From positions 7,998,001 through 8,062,000 of the forward strand of contig NZ_CP080647.1 of NCBI RefSeq assembly GCF_019599145.1: a stretch of 64,000 bases of DNA. Direction: 5' to 3'. Origin of the DNA: Streptomyces akebiae. Lineage in GTDB: Bacteria; Actinomycetota; Actinomycetes; Streptomycetales; Streptomycetaceae. Positions within the stretch are counted from its first letter, which is position 1. Every line of letters starts with the position of its first letter. Positions 36,505 through 45,822 of the stretch are shown here, piece by piece. A program made the position numbers and the translations under genes. The notes under the pieces were generated by a model, which made no database searches, was not told the DNA's origin, and worked only from the letters and a program-made list of their open reading frames with translations.

Positions 36505-36533
36505 TTGACCGGTCATTGAAAACGTTTTAACTT
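36505..36533 (+). promoter_or_regulatory. Promoter with embedded LacI-type operator for the sugar ABC operon
   Basis: TTGACC (36505-36510) and TAACTT (36528-36533) are 17 bp apart. The palindrome AAAACGTTTT (36519-36528), in a TTGAAAACGTTTTAA context, lies between them with the central CG typical of LacI-family operators. A bound repressor would block the promoter. The operon ends with a LacI gene, so autoregulation is likely. Confidence 0.6.
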
Positions 36534-36568
36534 CCCCTCACTCCGACTTCGAGACGTGAGGGGGACCC

Positions 36569-37561
36569 GTGGCCGTTGTACTACGGGAACGCACAGGTAA
36601 AGAGGAGGTTGGACGGGATCGCCGTCGTGCGAACGGCGCACCGCCGGGACGAAAAGGTTTTCAGAGGCAGGGGCGAGACCGGAGTTCCCGGGCTCTGCTG
36701 CTGCTCATGCTCCCCGGTCTCGCCTACTTCCTCCTGTTCCACTACGGCGCGCTGGCCGGCAACCTCATCGCGTTCAAGGAATACGTCCCGTTCGACGGCA
36801 TCTGGGGCAGCCCCTGGGTCGGCGTGGACAACTTTCGGCGGATGTTCGACGACGGGGCGTTCTGGGCGGCCGTCCTCAACACCCTCTGGATCGCCGTCCT
36901 CCAGCTCGTCTTCTACTTCCCCGTGCCGCTCGGCCTCGCCCTGCTGCTGCACAGCCTCACCTTCAGCAGCGTCCGCCGCTTCGTGCAGTCGGTGGCGTAC
37001 CTGCCGCACTTCATCTCCTGGGTGATCGTCGTCGCCCTGTTCCAGCAGGTGCTCGGCGACACCGGACTGCTCAACTCCTCCCTCGACGGCATGGGGTTGA
37101 GCACCGTCGACATCATCGGCAACCCGGACGCCTTCCGGCCGCTCACCGTCGCCCAGGTCATCTGGAAGGACGCGGGCTGGGGCACGATCATCTTCCTCGC
37201 CGCCCTCGCCCAGGTCGACGAGCAGCAGTACGAGGCCGCCGCGATCGACGGGGCCGGCCCCTGGCGGCGGTTCTGGCACGTCACACTGCCCGCCATCCGC
37301 CCGGTGATCGTGCTGCTGCTCATCATGCGGCTCGGCGACATCCTCTCCGTCGGCTTCGAGCAGATGCTGCTCCAGCGCGACGCGGTAGGCCCCGAGGCCG
37401 CCGAGATCATCGACACCTTCGTCTACTACCAGGGCGTCGTCGGCGGCGACTACGGATTCGCCGCCGCCGCGGGCCTGTTCAAGGGCGTCATCGGCGCACT
37501 GCTCGTGTACGCCGCCAACAAGGTCGCCCACCGTCTCGGCGAACAGGGGGTCTACAAGTGA
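36569..37561 (+). CDS. Carbohydrate ABC transporter permease, LplB-type
   Basis: 330 residues with six predicted helices after an Arg-rich N-terminus. LMLPGLAYFLLFHYGALAGNLIAFKEYVPFDGIWGSPWVGVDNFRRMF is the usual LplB/YteP start, and the EAA loop reads YEAAAIDGAGPWRRFWHVTLPAIRPV. LplB/LplC-type importers carry complex oligosaccharides, including rhamnogalacturonan and unsaturated uronides in other bacteria. GTG start after GAGGGGG. First gene of a permease-permease-binding protein-regulator operon; its stop overlaps the next start (GTGA). Confidence 0.88.
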   Translation: MAVVLRERTGKEEVGRDRRRANGAPPGRKGFQRQGRDRSSRALLLLMLPGLAYFLLFHYGALAGNLIAFKEYVPFDGIWGSPWVGVDNFRRMFDDGAFWAAVLNTLWIAVLQLVFYFPVPLGLALLLHSLTFSSVRRFVQSVAYLPHFISWVIVVALFQQVLGDTGLLNSSLDGMGLSTVDIIGNPDAFRPLTVAQVIWKDAGWGTIIFLAALAQVDEQQYEAAAIDGAGPWRRFWHVTLPAIRPVIVLLLIMRLGDILSVGFEQMLLQRDAVGPEAAEIIDTFVYYQGVVGGDYGFAAAAGLFKGVIGALLVYAANKVAHRLGEQGVYK

Positions 37562-38499
37562 GCGCCCGCACCGGTGGCGCCGTCCGCGCCCGTCCCGCCG
37601 GGCGCGCCGGCTCCCGTACCGCCGTCCGGCCCGGCTGGCTGGAGAAGCCGAAGCCGCTGACCCAGGCCGCCAAGGCCGTCGCCCTCGCCGCCGTCGTCCT
37701 CCTGGTCTGCGTGCCGTTCCTCGTCATCGTCTCCACCTCCCTCGCCTCCACCGACGAGGTCGTGGCGAACGGCGGCTGGGTCCTCTGGCCGACCGAACCC
37801 AGCCTCGACGCCTACCGCGACATCCTCGACGGCGGCATCGTCACCCACGCCCTCGGCGTCAGCGCGGGCGTGACGGCCGTCGGCACCCTGCTCAGCCTGG
37901 CCTGCACCGTCACCCTCGCCTACGCGCTCTCCCGCCCCGGGGTCTTCGGAGGCCGGCCGGCCCTGCTGCTCATCCTGTTCACCTTCCTCTTCCCGCCCGG
38001 CATGATCCCGAGCTTCCTGCTGGTCAAGGAGCTGGGCCTGCTGGACAGCTACGCCTCCCTGGTACTGCCCGTCCTCGTCAACGTCTTCAACCTCGTCGTG
38101 CTGCGCGGCTTCTTCCAGGGCATCCCGGAGGAGCTGTACGAGGCCGCCCGGCTCGACGGGGCGGGGGACTGGCGGGTGCTGTTCTCCGTCGTCCTGCCGC
38201 TGTCCAAGGCCGCGCTCGCCGTCGTCGGGCTGTTCTACGCGGTGGCGTACTGGAACTCCTGGTTCTACGCCTCGCTCTACCTGGAGAGCGACCACTGGCC
38301 CCTCCAACAGGTCCTGCGCACCTATGTGGTGGCCGGTTCCGGGCTCACCGACGCGACGACCGGCGAGGGCACGGTCACCGCGCCGCAGACCGTCCAGATG
38401 GCGGTGCTGGTGATCGCCACCGTACCGATCCTGCTCGTCTACCCCTTCCTCCAGAAGTACTTCACCAAGGGCGTGCTCACCGGCGCCATCAAGAGCTGA
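37558..38499 (+). CDS. Carbohydrate ABC transporter permease, LplC/YtcP-type
   Basis: 313 residues, six helices. FLVIVSTSLASTDEVVANGGWVLWPTEPSLDAYRDIL and the EAA loop LYEAARLDGAGDWRVLFSVVLPLSKAALAV identify the second membrane subunit. Starts with GTG overlapping the upstream stop by 4 bp. No ATPase gene is present in the operon; as in other Streptomyces sugar systems, a shared ATPase such as MsiK encoded elsewhere may serve it (inference). Confidence 0.88.
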   Translation: MSARTGGAVRARPAGRAGSRTAVRPGWLEKPKPLTQAAKAVALAAVVLLVCVPFLVIVSTSLASTDEVVANGGWVLWPTEPSLDAYRDILDGGIVTHALGVSAGVTAVGTLLSLACTVTLAYALSRPGVFGGRPALLLILFTFLFPPGMIPSFLLVKELGLLDSYASLVLPVLVNVFNLVVLRGFFQGIPEELYEAARLDGAGDWRVLFSVVLPLSKAALAVVGLFYAVAYWNSWFYASLYLESDHWPLQQVLRTYVVAGSGLTDATTGEGTVTAPQTVQMAVLVIATVPILLVYPFLQKYFTKGVLTGAIKS

Positions 38500-38534
38500 C
38501 CCCGCCGATTCCAGCCGACACGAGGGATTCACCC

Positions 38535-40181
38535 ATGCCCCGCATGTCCCGACGTACTCTGCTCGGTTCCGTGGCCGCCGCGGTCGCCGCCCCCGGCGTA
38601 CTGACCGCCTGCTCCTCTTCCGGCAGCCGTGACAGCGACGTCTCCAACGCCGGTAAGAAGCTGGCCCCCTGGCCCACCCACCGGCCCACCGCCAAGGCCC
38701 CCAAGCCGGACCTCGCCGCCACCGCGGAAGGGGTCCAGGCCGGATACACGTCCTACCCGGCCGAGCTGACGCAGTCCGTGTCCCGCACCCCGGGCGACGG
38801 ATCCACGATCAAGGTCATGACGGTGTCCTTCGGCACACCACCCAAACCGGCCTCGTCCAACCGGTTCTGGGCGGCTGTCGAAAAGGCACTCGGTGTCAAG
38901 ATCGACTACACGATCATCTCCCAGGCCGACTACCAGAAGAAGATGGCCACGGTCATGGCGGGCGACGCCGACAGCCTTCCCGACATCATCAACATGTTCA
39001 CCGGGCTGACCGTGCCCCGCGAGGCCCAGTTCGTGCGGACCCGCGGCGAGGACCTCACCCCGTACCTGTCCGGCGACGCCGTCACCGACTACCCCAACCT
39101 CGCCAACATCCCCACCCACGCCTGGCGGGACATGGGCCGTATCGGCGGCCGGATCTACGGCGTCCCCCTGGAACGCCCGCTGCCCGGCTCCACGCTCTGG
39201 CTCAACCAGGCCATGTTCACGGGCGCGGGCATGGAGGAGGGCTGGACCTCCGACGACTTCGCCGCCGTCGCCCGGCAGGCCACCCGCGGCAGGACGTACG
39301 CCCTCGGCGCCGCCCAGGGCTCCGGGTTCGGCAACGGCTACCACTCCGCCGCCCACAACGCGCCCCAGGACTGGTCCGTCACCAAGGACGGCGTCTTCGT
39401 GCCGGGGTACGCGGACGAGCGCTACAAGGCGTCGATCGCCTTCCGCGCCCGGCTGCGCGAGAGCGGCTCCTACTACCCGGACGCGACCTCGGTCTCCCAG
39501 ATCGACCTGAGCAGCCTCTTCCTCAACGGCACCGTCGGCTCCATGCAGGACGGCTTCGGCGCCTATCTGCCCAAGTACCTCGACTCCGAAGGCAAGTTCA
39601 CCCCGGCCGCCGCGCTGCCGTACAGCGTCGACGGCACGCCCGGCGGGGTCGTCGCCGCCCGTCGCTCCTTCGGCTACACCATCCTGAAGAAGGCGAAGAA
39701 GGAACGCATCGAGCTGATGCTGCGCATCCTCGACTTCCTCGCCGCGCCCTTCGGCACCAAGGAGTGGGAACTCGTCCACTACGGCGTCGAGGGCGTCCAC
39801 TTCACCCGGGGCAGGGACGGCTCGCCCGAGGCCACGAAGCTCGGAGAAGTCGAGAACAACACCAACCTGCCCCTGAAATACCTCGCCGAAGGCCCCCAGG
39901 TGCTCTTCGTACCGGGCATGCCGGACGCCGTACGTGCCCTCCACGCCTGGCAGCGGAAGGTCGTGCCGCACGCCATTCGCAACGCCTCCTACGGGTTGCA
40001 GTCCGCCACCTCCAACTCCCAGGGCGCCACTCTCAAGGCCCTCGTCGACGACACGATCACCGGCATCGTCGCCGGGCGGCTCCCGCTCTCGGAATGGGAC
40101 GCGACCGTGAAGAAGTGGCGGCAGCGGGGCGGCGACAGAATGGCCGAGGAGTTCGCGAAGGACTACGCGGCCAACACATGA
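38535..40181 (+). CDS. Extracellular sugar-binding lipoprotein
   Basis: 548 residues with a twin-arginine-like SRRTLLG start and lipobox LTAC (C26), so exported then lipid-anchored. It is larger than typical SBP family 1 proteins and fits the LplA/YtcQ type that partners LplB/LplC permeases. KVMTVSFGTPPKPASSNRFWAAVEKALGVKIDYTIISQADYQKKMATVMAGDADSLPDIINMF is the first lobe. Its 3' end overlaps the LacI gene start by 4 bp (ATGA). The ligand is probably an oligosaccharide. Confidence 0.85.
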   Translation: MPRMSRRTLLGSVAAAVAAPGVLTACSSSGSRDSDVSNAGKKLAPWPTHRPTAKAPKPDLAATAEGVQAGYTSYPAELTQSVSRTPGDGSTIKVMTVSFGTPPKPASSNRFWAAVEKALGVKIDYTIISQADYQKKMATVMAGDADSLPDIINMFTGLTVPREAQFVRTRGEDLTPYLSGDAVTDYPNLANIPTHAWRDMGRIGGRIYGVPLERPLPGSTLWLNQAMFTGAGMEEGWTSDDFAAVARQATRGRTYALGAAQGSGFGNGYHSAAHNAPQDWSVTKDGVFVPGYADERYKASIAFRARLRESGSYYPDATSVSQIDLSSLFLNGTVGSMQDGFGAYLPKYLDSEGKFTPAAALPYSVDGTPGGVVAARRSFGYTILKKAKKERIELMLRILDFLAAPFGTKEWELVHYGVEGVHFTRGRDGSPEATKLGEVENNTNLPLKYLAEGPQVLFVPGMPDAVRALHAWQRKVVPHAIRNASYGLQSATSNSQGATLKALVDDTITGIVAGRLPLSEWDATVKKWRQRGGDRMAEEFAKDYAANT

Positions 40182-41386
40182 GCGACGGCCTGCGGCCGAC
40201 GGCGGCGGAACAGGAGACGCGGGGGATGGGGAACGACATGGCGTCCGAGGAGACGGAACTCAAGGCCCCGGCGCGGAAGGAGCCGCTCTCCGGGGCGCCG
40301 GGCCCCGGGGAGACGGAGCCCAAGGACCCGGCTGCCAGGGGCCGGGTCACGATCCGGGAGGTGGCCGTGCGGGCGGGCGTGTCGACGGCCACCGCCTCCC
40401 GCGCGCTCAGCGGCAACCATCCGGTGCCCGCCGCCACCCGGGCCCGCGTCCTGCGCGCCGCCCGCGAACTCGACTACGTCGCCAACGCGCACGCCCGTGC
40501 CCTGGTCGGCGGCGGCCGCAAGATGGCCGCCGTCGTCGTCCGCCAGGTCACCAGCCCCTTCTACGCCCAGGTCGCCGAGGGCGTGGAGGCGGAGGCCGCC
40601 GACCGCGGCTGGCTGTGCGTGGTCGGCGCGACCGGGGGAGACCCGCAGCGCGAGATGGACTTCGTACGGCTGATGCGGGAGGAGGGGGCGCGGCTGGTGA
40701 TCCTGGTCGGCGGGGTCGTCGAGGACGACGCGTACCGCTCGCGCGTGGCCCAGTACGCGCAGGCCCTGGACGCCTCCGGGGCCCGGCTCGTGCTGTGCGG
40801 GCGGCCGGCCCCCGATCCCGCGATCCCGGCGCTGGTCGTCGAGTTCGACAACGAGGCGGGGGCGCGGGCGATCACCGGGCACCTGCTGTCCGCCGGACAC
40901 CGCCGGATCGTCTTCCTCGGCGGGCTGCCCGGGAACACGGCGCTCGACGCCCGCGTCGCGGGCTACCGGGCAGCACTGGCGGAGCACGGGCTGCCGCCCG
41001 AGGCCGCGCGGGTCGTGAACTGCGGCCTCGGCCGCCCGGCGGGGCTCCGCGCGATGACCGAACTGCTCAAGGAGACACGGGAGTTCACGGCCGTCTTCGC
41101 GGGGGACGACATGGTCGCGGCGGGGGCGCTCCGCGCGATCGCCGAAGCCGGGCTCAGGGTTCCCGACGACATCTCGGTGGTCGGGTACAACGACATCCCG
41201 CTGGCCGAGGACTTCGATCCGCCGCTCACGACGGTGCGTACGCCGGCCGAGGAGCTGGGGCGGGCGGCGGTGCGGATCGCTCTGCGGGATCCGGAGCGGG
41301 GGGTGGGGGGCCGGCATGTGCTGGGCACGCACATCGTCGTGCGGCGCAGCGTGGCTCCGCCGATGGCGCCGCCGGTCCGGCCGTAG
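40178..41386 (+). CDS. LacI-family transcriptional regulator
   Basis: 402 residues from the ATG overlapping the previous stop. An unusual N-terminal tail of about 55 Glu/Pro/Lys-rich residues precedes the helix-turn-helix (VTIREVAVRAGVSTATASRALSG and the hinge LDYVANAHARALVGG). The periplasmic-binding-like effector domain follows (about 115-395; SVVGYNDIPLAEDFDPPLTTVRTP). A later in-frame ATG (40226) would shorten the tail. It is likely the local repressor, acting at the palindrome at 36519-36528. Confidence 0.9.
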   Translation: MSDGLRPTAAEQETRGMGNDMASEETELKAPARKEPLSGAPGPGETEPKDPAARGRVTIREVAVRAGVSTATASRALSGNHPVPAATRARVLRAARELDYVANAHARALVGGGRKMAAVVVRQVTSPFYAQVAEGVEAEAADRGWLCVVGATGGDPQREMDFVRLMREEGARLVILVGGVVEDDAYRSRVAQYAQALDASGARLVLCGRPAPDPAIPALVVEFDNEAGARAITGHLLSAGHRRIVFLGGLPGNTALDARVAGYRAALAEHGLPPEAARVVNCGLGRPAGLRAMTELLKETREFTAVFAGDDMVAAGALRAIAEAGLRVPDDISVVGYNDIPLAEDFDPPLTTVRTPAEELGRAAVRIALRDPERGVGGRHVLGTHIVVRRSVAPPMAPPVRP

Positions 41387-41399
41387 GTCGCGTGCGGGT

Positions 41400-41446
41400 C
41401 CGTCGTGGCTGGTCGCGCAGTTCCCCGCGCCCCTGAAGGGGCGCGC
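41400..41446 (+). repeat. Dispersed intergenic repeat, copy 2 (complete)
   Basis: TCGTGGCTGGTCGCGCAG, TTCCCCGCGCCCC, then TGAAGGGGCGCG. The last part folds as GCGCCCC-TGAA-GGGGCGC. It lies between the LacI gene and the DUF2264 gene, 44 bp before the latter's start. Matches 15268-15300 and the inverted copy at 46347-46394. Confidence 0.75.
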
Positions 41447-41490
41447 TGCCCTGCTCTCTGTCCACAACTCACCGGAGGTTTCGACCCCGT

Positions 41491-43416
41491 ATGACCGCGC
41501 CGCACATGTCACCCGCCGACAGCTCGACGCTTGCGCCCTCCGACTCTCTTCTCTCCCCCCTCACCGGCTGGACCCGAGCCCACTGGGAGGCCATGGCCGA
41601 CCGGCTGCTCGACGGGATCGAGCCGTTCGCCTCGCCGGGCCTCGCGCAGTACCGGCTGCCGGGGCGGGCCAGCCACTCGGGGGCGTTGTCCGACGGGCTC
41701 GAAGGGTTCGCACGGTCCTTCCTGCTCGCCGCCTTCCGGATCGCGGGCTCGCGGGGGCGGGTCGGGCCCGCGCTCATCGAGCGGTACGCGGCCGGGCTCG
41801 CCGCCGGGACCGACCCCGCAGGCGGTGACGAGCGGTGGCCGGCGATCACGGACCGGGCGCAGCCCATGGTGGAGGCCGCGTCGATCGCGATCGCCCTGCA
41901 CGAGACCCGCCCGTGGCTGTGGGACCGGCTCGACGACGGGGTGCGCGGCCGGGTCGCCCACTGGCTGGGCGGGTTCGTCGGCGCGGACGTCAACGACTCC
42001 AACTGGCGGCTCTTCCAGGTGATCACCGAGGAGTTCCTCGCCTCGGTGGGCGCCCCGCACAGCCGCGCCGAGATCGACGCGGGCCTCGCCCGACTGGAGG
42101 ACTGGTACCGGGGCGGCGGCTGGTACACCGACGGCGACGGGCGGAAGTTCGACTACTACAACGGCTGGGCGCTGCACCTGTATCCGGTGCTGTGGGCGCG
42201 GATCGCGGGTCCACGGGCGGACGCGGCGGCGGTGGCCCGGCACCGCGGGAGGCTGCGCGAGTTCCTCGCCGCCCACCAGCACTTCTTCGGCGCCGACGGG
42301 GCCCCGGTCCACCAGGGCCGTTCCCTCACCTACCGTTTCGCGACCACCGCCCCGCTGTGGGCGGGCGTCCTCGCCGACGCCACGCCGCTGCCGCCGGGCC
42401 GGACCCGCCGGCTCGCCTCCGGGGCCCTGAGGCACTTCGCGGAGCGGGGGGTGCCCGACGAGCGGGGCCTGCTCACCCTGGGCTGGTACCGGCCCTTCCT
42501 CCCCGTCACCCAGCGCTACTCGGGCCCCGCCTCCCCGTACTGGGCGAGCAAGGCCTTCCTCGGCCTGCTCCTGCCCGAGAGCCACCCCGTGTGGACCGCG
42601 CAGGAGGAGCCCGCGCCGATCGACACCGCCGACACCACGCTCGCCCTGCCCGGCCCCGGCTGGCTGCTGCACACCACGGCCGCCGACGGCCTCGTACGGC
42701 TCGTCAACCACGGCAGCGACCGGCTGCCGCCCCCGCCCGCCACCGCCGACGACAGCCCGCACTACGCCCGGCTCGCCTACTCCAGCGCCACGGCACCGGA
42801 GACCCCGACGAGCCCCGGGGCGGGCCCCGACAACCACCTCGCCCTGCTCGCACCCGACGGCACCCCCTCGCCACGAGGCCGTATCCGTCCCCTGGGCACC
42901 GAGGGCCGCCGCGCAGCGTCCCGGTACGGCGGCGAGGACGGCGACGGGATCGAGACGGTCAGCGTGGTGCACGGCCCCTGGGAGGTGCGGGTGCACCGTG
43001 TCCACGCGCCGGCCGGCACGCCCGTACGCGAAGGGGGCTGGGCCGTGGCCGACGACGACGGGCCGCCGGAGGGGACGTCCGGCCCGGGCTGGGCGCTGGC
43101 CCGCCGCGCGGACGGCCTGACCAGCGCGCTGGTGGGCCTGCACGGCTGGGGCGACGGCCCCGGAAGAGTCGTGGGGGCCGTCGGGTCGAACGCCTACGGG
43201 CACCACTCGGCGACGCCCGTCCTCGAAGGACGGACGGCGCCCGGCGGGAGGGAATCGCTCCTGGTCACCCTCGTCCAGCTCAGCGGCGACCCGCACACCC
43301 CTCACACCGGAGCGAGCGCGAGGGTCGACGCCGACGGAGACGTGGACATCCGCTTCCCGGACGGCACCCGTGAGTCGGTCCGCAGGACCGAGACGCCGTA
43401 CGGGCGGCCCTACTGA
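41491..43416 (+). CDS. DUF2264 domain protein
   Basis: 641 residues, soluble, no signal peptide. The N-terminal two thirds match DUF2264: LTGWTRAHWEAMADRLLDGIEPFASPGLAQYRLPG, DSNWRLFQVITEEFL, LARLEDWYRGGGWYTDGDGRKFDYYNGWALHLYPVLW, an (alpha/alpha) barrel-like helical fold. The rest is beta-rich. As I recall, related proteins include a carbohydrate-active group with beta-glucuronidase activity, so it may hydrolyse an imported uronide (inference). GGAGG is 12 bases before the ATG. Position right after the sugar importer and LacI regulator supports a sugar-use role. Confidence 0.75.
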   Translation: MTAPHMSPADSSTLAPSDSLLSPLTGWTRAHWEAMADRLLDGIEPFASPGLAQYRLPGRASHSGALSDGLEGFARSFLLAAFRIAGSRGRVGPALIERYAAGLAAGTDPAGGDERWPAITDRAQPMVEAASIAIALHETRPWLWDRLDDGVRGRVAHWLGGFVGADVNDSNWRLFQVITEEFLASVGAPHSRAEIDAGLARLEDWYRGGGWYTDGDGRKFDYYNGWALHLYPVLWARIAGPRADAAAVARHRGRLREFLAAHQHFFGADGAPVHQGRSLTYRFATTAPLWAGVLADATPLPPGRTRRLASGALRHFAERGVPDERGLLTLGWYRPFLPVTQRYSGPASPYWASKAFLGLLLPESHPVWTAQEEPAPIDTADTTLALPGPGWLLHTTAADGLVRLVNHGSDRLPPPPATADDSPHYARLAYSSATAPETPTSPGAGPDNHLALLAPDGTPSPRGRIRPLGTEGRRAASRYGGEDGDGIETVSVVHGPWEVRVHRVHAPAGTPVREGGWAVADDDGPPEGTSGPGWALARRADGLTSALVGLHGWGDGPGRVVGAVGSNAYGHHSATPVLEGRTAPGGRESLLVTLVQLSGDPHTPHTGASARVDADGDVDIRFPDGTRESVRRTETPYGRPY

Positions 43417-43462
43417 CACTCCCTCAGGGGCACTGGCCGAAGTGACATTGTCGGGGGAACCC

Positions 43463-43666
43463 GTGAACTCCCTGGCGCGGCGGCGCACCGCACGTCCGTC
43501 CCGCACGTCCGTCCCGCACGTCCGTCCGAAGAAGTACCCCGGGGAGGGCCAGCTGATCAAGCCGAAGGCCGGTGCGGCCGGGTCCTTCGGCTGCCGGAAC
43601 GCGCCGGTGAAGTTCTGCACGAAGGGCACCCGAACCACCCGGCTCGTTCCGCCGACGGACCGCTGA
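43463..43666 (+). CDS. Small hypothetical ORF
   Basis: 67 residues from the GTG at 43463 with GGGGGA just upstream. The first third is basic and partly encoded by three 13-bp tandem repeats; the second part (PGEGQLIKPKAGAAGSFGCRNAPVKFCTKGT) has two cysteines and looks less random. No family recognised. It could be a real small protein or the remnant of a longer gene. Confidence 0.3.
   Translation: MNSLARRRTARPSRTSVPHVRPKKYPGEGQLIKPKAGAAGSFGCRNAPVKFCTKGTRTTRLVPPTDR
43488..43526 (+). repeat. Three 13-bp tandem repeats
   Basis: CCGCACGTCCGTC occurs three times without interruption inside the small ORF at 43463-43666. Thirteen is not a multiple of three, so each copy is read in a different frame. 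Confidence 0.8.
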
Positions 43667-43676
43667 GCCCCTCCGC

Positions 43677-44816
43677 TCAGCGGTCCGCCAGCGTCATCGC
43701 CCGGTCCAGCGCCTGGAGGAAGCCGTTGACCGTGGTCCGGTCACGGACCGCCAGGCGCAGCCACGCGTCGTCCAGCCCCGGGAAGGTGTCACCGCGGCGG
43801 ACGGCGAAGCCGAGACTGCGCAGATGCCGTCGTACGGCGGTCGCGCGGGGCAGGCGGATCAGCACGAACGGGCCGTCGGCCGGCTCGGCCACGACCAGGC
43901 CGTCGGGGGCGAACTCCTGGAGCCCGGCGACCAGATGGGCCCGGTCGGCGACGATGCGACCGGCCGCCTCGGCCGCCTCCGCCAGCGCCCGGTCCGAGAC
44001 GCACGCCTCGGCCGCCGCGAGGGCGGGCGTCGACACCGGCCACAGCGGCTGGGCCCGCTCCAGCTCGGCGATCGTCCCGGGCGCGGCGAGGACGTAACCG
44101 ATCCGCAGCCCGGCGAGCCCCCAGGTCTTGGTGAGGCTGCGCAGGACGACGAGGCCGGGCACGTCCGTCCGGCCGGCCAGCGCCTCGCGCTCACCCGGCA
44201 CCGCGTCCATGAACGCCTCGTCGACGACCAGCGTCCGACCCGGGCGGGCGAGTCGGGCGAGGGACTCCGCCGGGTGCAGCACCGACGTCGGATTGGTCGG
44301 GTTGCCCACGACCACCAGGTCCGCGTCCTCCGGTACGGCCGCCGGGTCCAGCCGGAAGCCGTCCGACTCCCGCAGCAGCACCCGGTCCACGGTGTGCCCG
44401 GCGTCCCGCAGCGCGGCCTCGGGTTCGGTGAACTGCGGGTGCACGACCACCGGGTGACGAACCTTCAGGGCGCGGGCGAGCAGCACGAACGCCTCGGCGG
44501 CGCCCGCCGTGAGCAGGACCCGCTCGACCGGCAGCCCGTGCCGGGCCGCCACCGCCGCCCGCGCGGCCCGTCCGTCGGGGTAGGCGGCCAGCCCGGTCAG
44601 CGACCCGGCTATCCGCTCACGCAGCCAGGCGGGCGGTGTGTCGGCCCGGACGTTCACGGCGAGGTCGATGAGCCTCGCCCCGTCGTCCCGCACCTCGGCG
44701 TCACCGTGATGGCGCAGGTCATGACCCGCGTTCGACGGGGCGTCACCCGTGTGCGACGGGCCATGACCGGTGTTCCGCAGGTCGTGCCTGCTCCCGGAGT
44801 CGGATTCAGTGTGCAT
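43677..44816 (-). CDS. cobC: CobC-like PLP-dependent aminotransferase/decarboxylase of cobalamin synthesis
   Basis: 379 residues. A histidine-rich lead (about 1-40; HDLRNTGHGPSHTGDAPSN...) precedes a class I aminotransferase fold: VVVGNPTNPTSVLHP, LVVDEAFMDAVPGE and LRSLTKTWGLAGLRIGYVL with the Schiff-base lysine in SLTKTWGL. The family (Rv2231c/CobD-type threonine-phosphate decarboxylase) supplies the aminopropanol arm of cobalamin. Overlaps the upstream cbiX gene by 11 bp, so it is co-translated with cobE-cbiX. Confidence 0.8.
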   Translation of the reverse strand: MHTESDSGSRHDLRNTGHGPSHTGDAPSNAGHDLRHHGDAEVRDDGARLIDLAVNVRADTPPAWLRERIAGSLTGLAAYPDGRAARAAVAARHGLPVERVLLTAGAAEAFVLLARALKVRHPVVVHPQFTEPEAALRDAGHTVDRVLLRESDGFRLDPAAVPEDADLVVVGNPTNPTSVLHPAESLARLARPGRTLVVDEAFMDAVPGEREALAGRTDVPGLVVLRSLTKTWGLAGLRIGYVLAAPGTIAELERAQPLWPVSTPALAAAEACVSDRALAEAAEAAGRIVADRAHLVAGLQEFAPDGLVVAEPADGPFVLIRLPRATAVRRHLRSLGFAVRRGDTFPGLDDAWLRLAVRDRTTVNGFLQALDRAMTLADR

Positions 44817-45747
44817 GGGAGTGCGTGTGTCCCCAGTGGTGTCGATCGTGACCGTGGTGCCCGTCGTCGTCCGGACGGGCGTGTGGCTGTCGCGGCAGCC
44901 CCGGGCTGTTCCCGCCGCCGGGCGGGGTGCCGCCGGGTACGGAGGCGTCGTGGGAATCGCGGTTCATGTACGGGTCGCCCTCCAGCGCCTCCCGGTACCG
45001 CTCCACGATGAGATCGAGCAGCTCCGGCTCCGGGCCGATGACATCGGCCGACCGTACCGCGATCTCCGGACGTGCGGCAGCCCAGCCCTCGGTCTGCTGC
45101 CGCACCCGGTCGGCCGGCCCGCCGTCGAGCGGGAAGTACGGCAGGACGACGATCCGCCGCGCACCCAGCCGCACACACCGGTCGAGGCCGCTCGGCACGT
45201 CCGGCGCGGCCATCGAGACGAACGCCGTCTCCACACCCGCGTACCCGCGCCCCTCCCACAACAACCGGGCAGCCCGGTGCACCTCGGCGTTGGCCCCGGG
45301 GTCCGTGGACCCGTACCCGACGAGCAGGACGGTCACATCGGCCCGGTCGCCCGGAGTCCTCGGCGAGGGCGACCCCAGAGCCTCCTCCACCCGTCGCTCC
45401 AGCAGGCTCAGCAGCGCGGGGTGCGGGCCCGGGGGGCGGCCGCGTCCGTGCGACACCTCCGGGTGCCGCTCCCGCACGCGGTCCAGCGCCGCCCTGACGT
45501 CCGACTCGGCACGCCCGGCGGGCTCCCACGCCAGCGGGACCACGACGAACCGCCGTGCCCCGTGCTCCACGAGCGCGCTCACGGCCTCACCCAGCGGCGG
45601 CCGGAACGGCTCGACGAAGCCGCCCCCGACGGGCAGCCCGGGGTGGCGGCGCCCCAGCTCGCGCAGTAAGTCGCGGAACACCTCGGCCCCGGCATCGTCC
45701 CGGGTTCCATGACCGGCGATGAGCAGGGCGGGCGGCGGGGTGGTCAC
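44806..45747 (-). CDS. cbiX: Sirohydrochlorin cobaltochelatase, CbiX type
   Basis: 313 residues: two CbiX/SirB-like halves. The first opens LLIAGHGTRDDAGAEVFRDLL with the metal-site histidine; the second has VTVLLVGYGSTDPGANAEVHRAARLL. Both carry the expected beta-alpha chelatase pattern. The C-terminus is a histidine-rich tail (DDDGHHGHDRHHWGHTHSHAH), likely a cobalt or nickel store/binding tail. Inserts Co2+ into sirohydrochlorin early in corrin synthesis. Second gene of the cobE-cbiX-cobC operon, GTG start. Confidence 0.88.
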   Translation of the reverse strand: MTTPPPALLIAGHGTRDDAGAEVFRDLLRELGRRHPGLPVGGGFVEPFRPPLGEAVSALVEHGARRFVVVPLAWEPAGRAESDVRAALDRVRERHPEVSHGRGRPPGPHPALLSLLERRVEEALGSPSPRTPGDRADVTVLLVGYGSTDPGANAEVHRAARLLWEGRGYAGVETAFVSMAAPDVPSGLDRCVRLGARRIVVLPYFPLDGGPADRVRQQTEGWAAARPEIAVRSADVIGPEPELLDLIVERYREALEGDPYMNRDSHDASVPGGTPPGGGNSPGLPRQPHARPDDDGHHGHDRHHWGHTHSHAH

Positions 45748-45822
45748 GATGTCTCCTCAGAGGCGGAAGGGGTGATGCGGGAGCGGGAGCGGGCAGGGCA
45801 GGGCAGTCGGCGGCGGTCACCG

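Noticed and set aside
36517..40181. ABC importer assigned to a specific sugar
   Set aside because: Sequence alone does not fix the ligand; only the LplABC-type assignment is supported.
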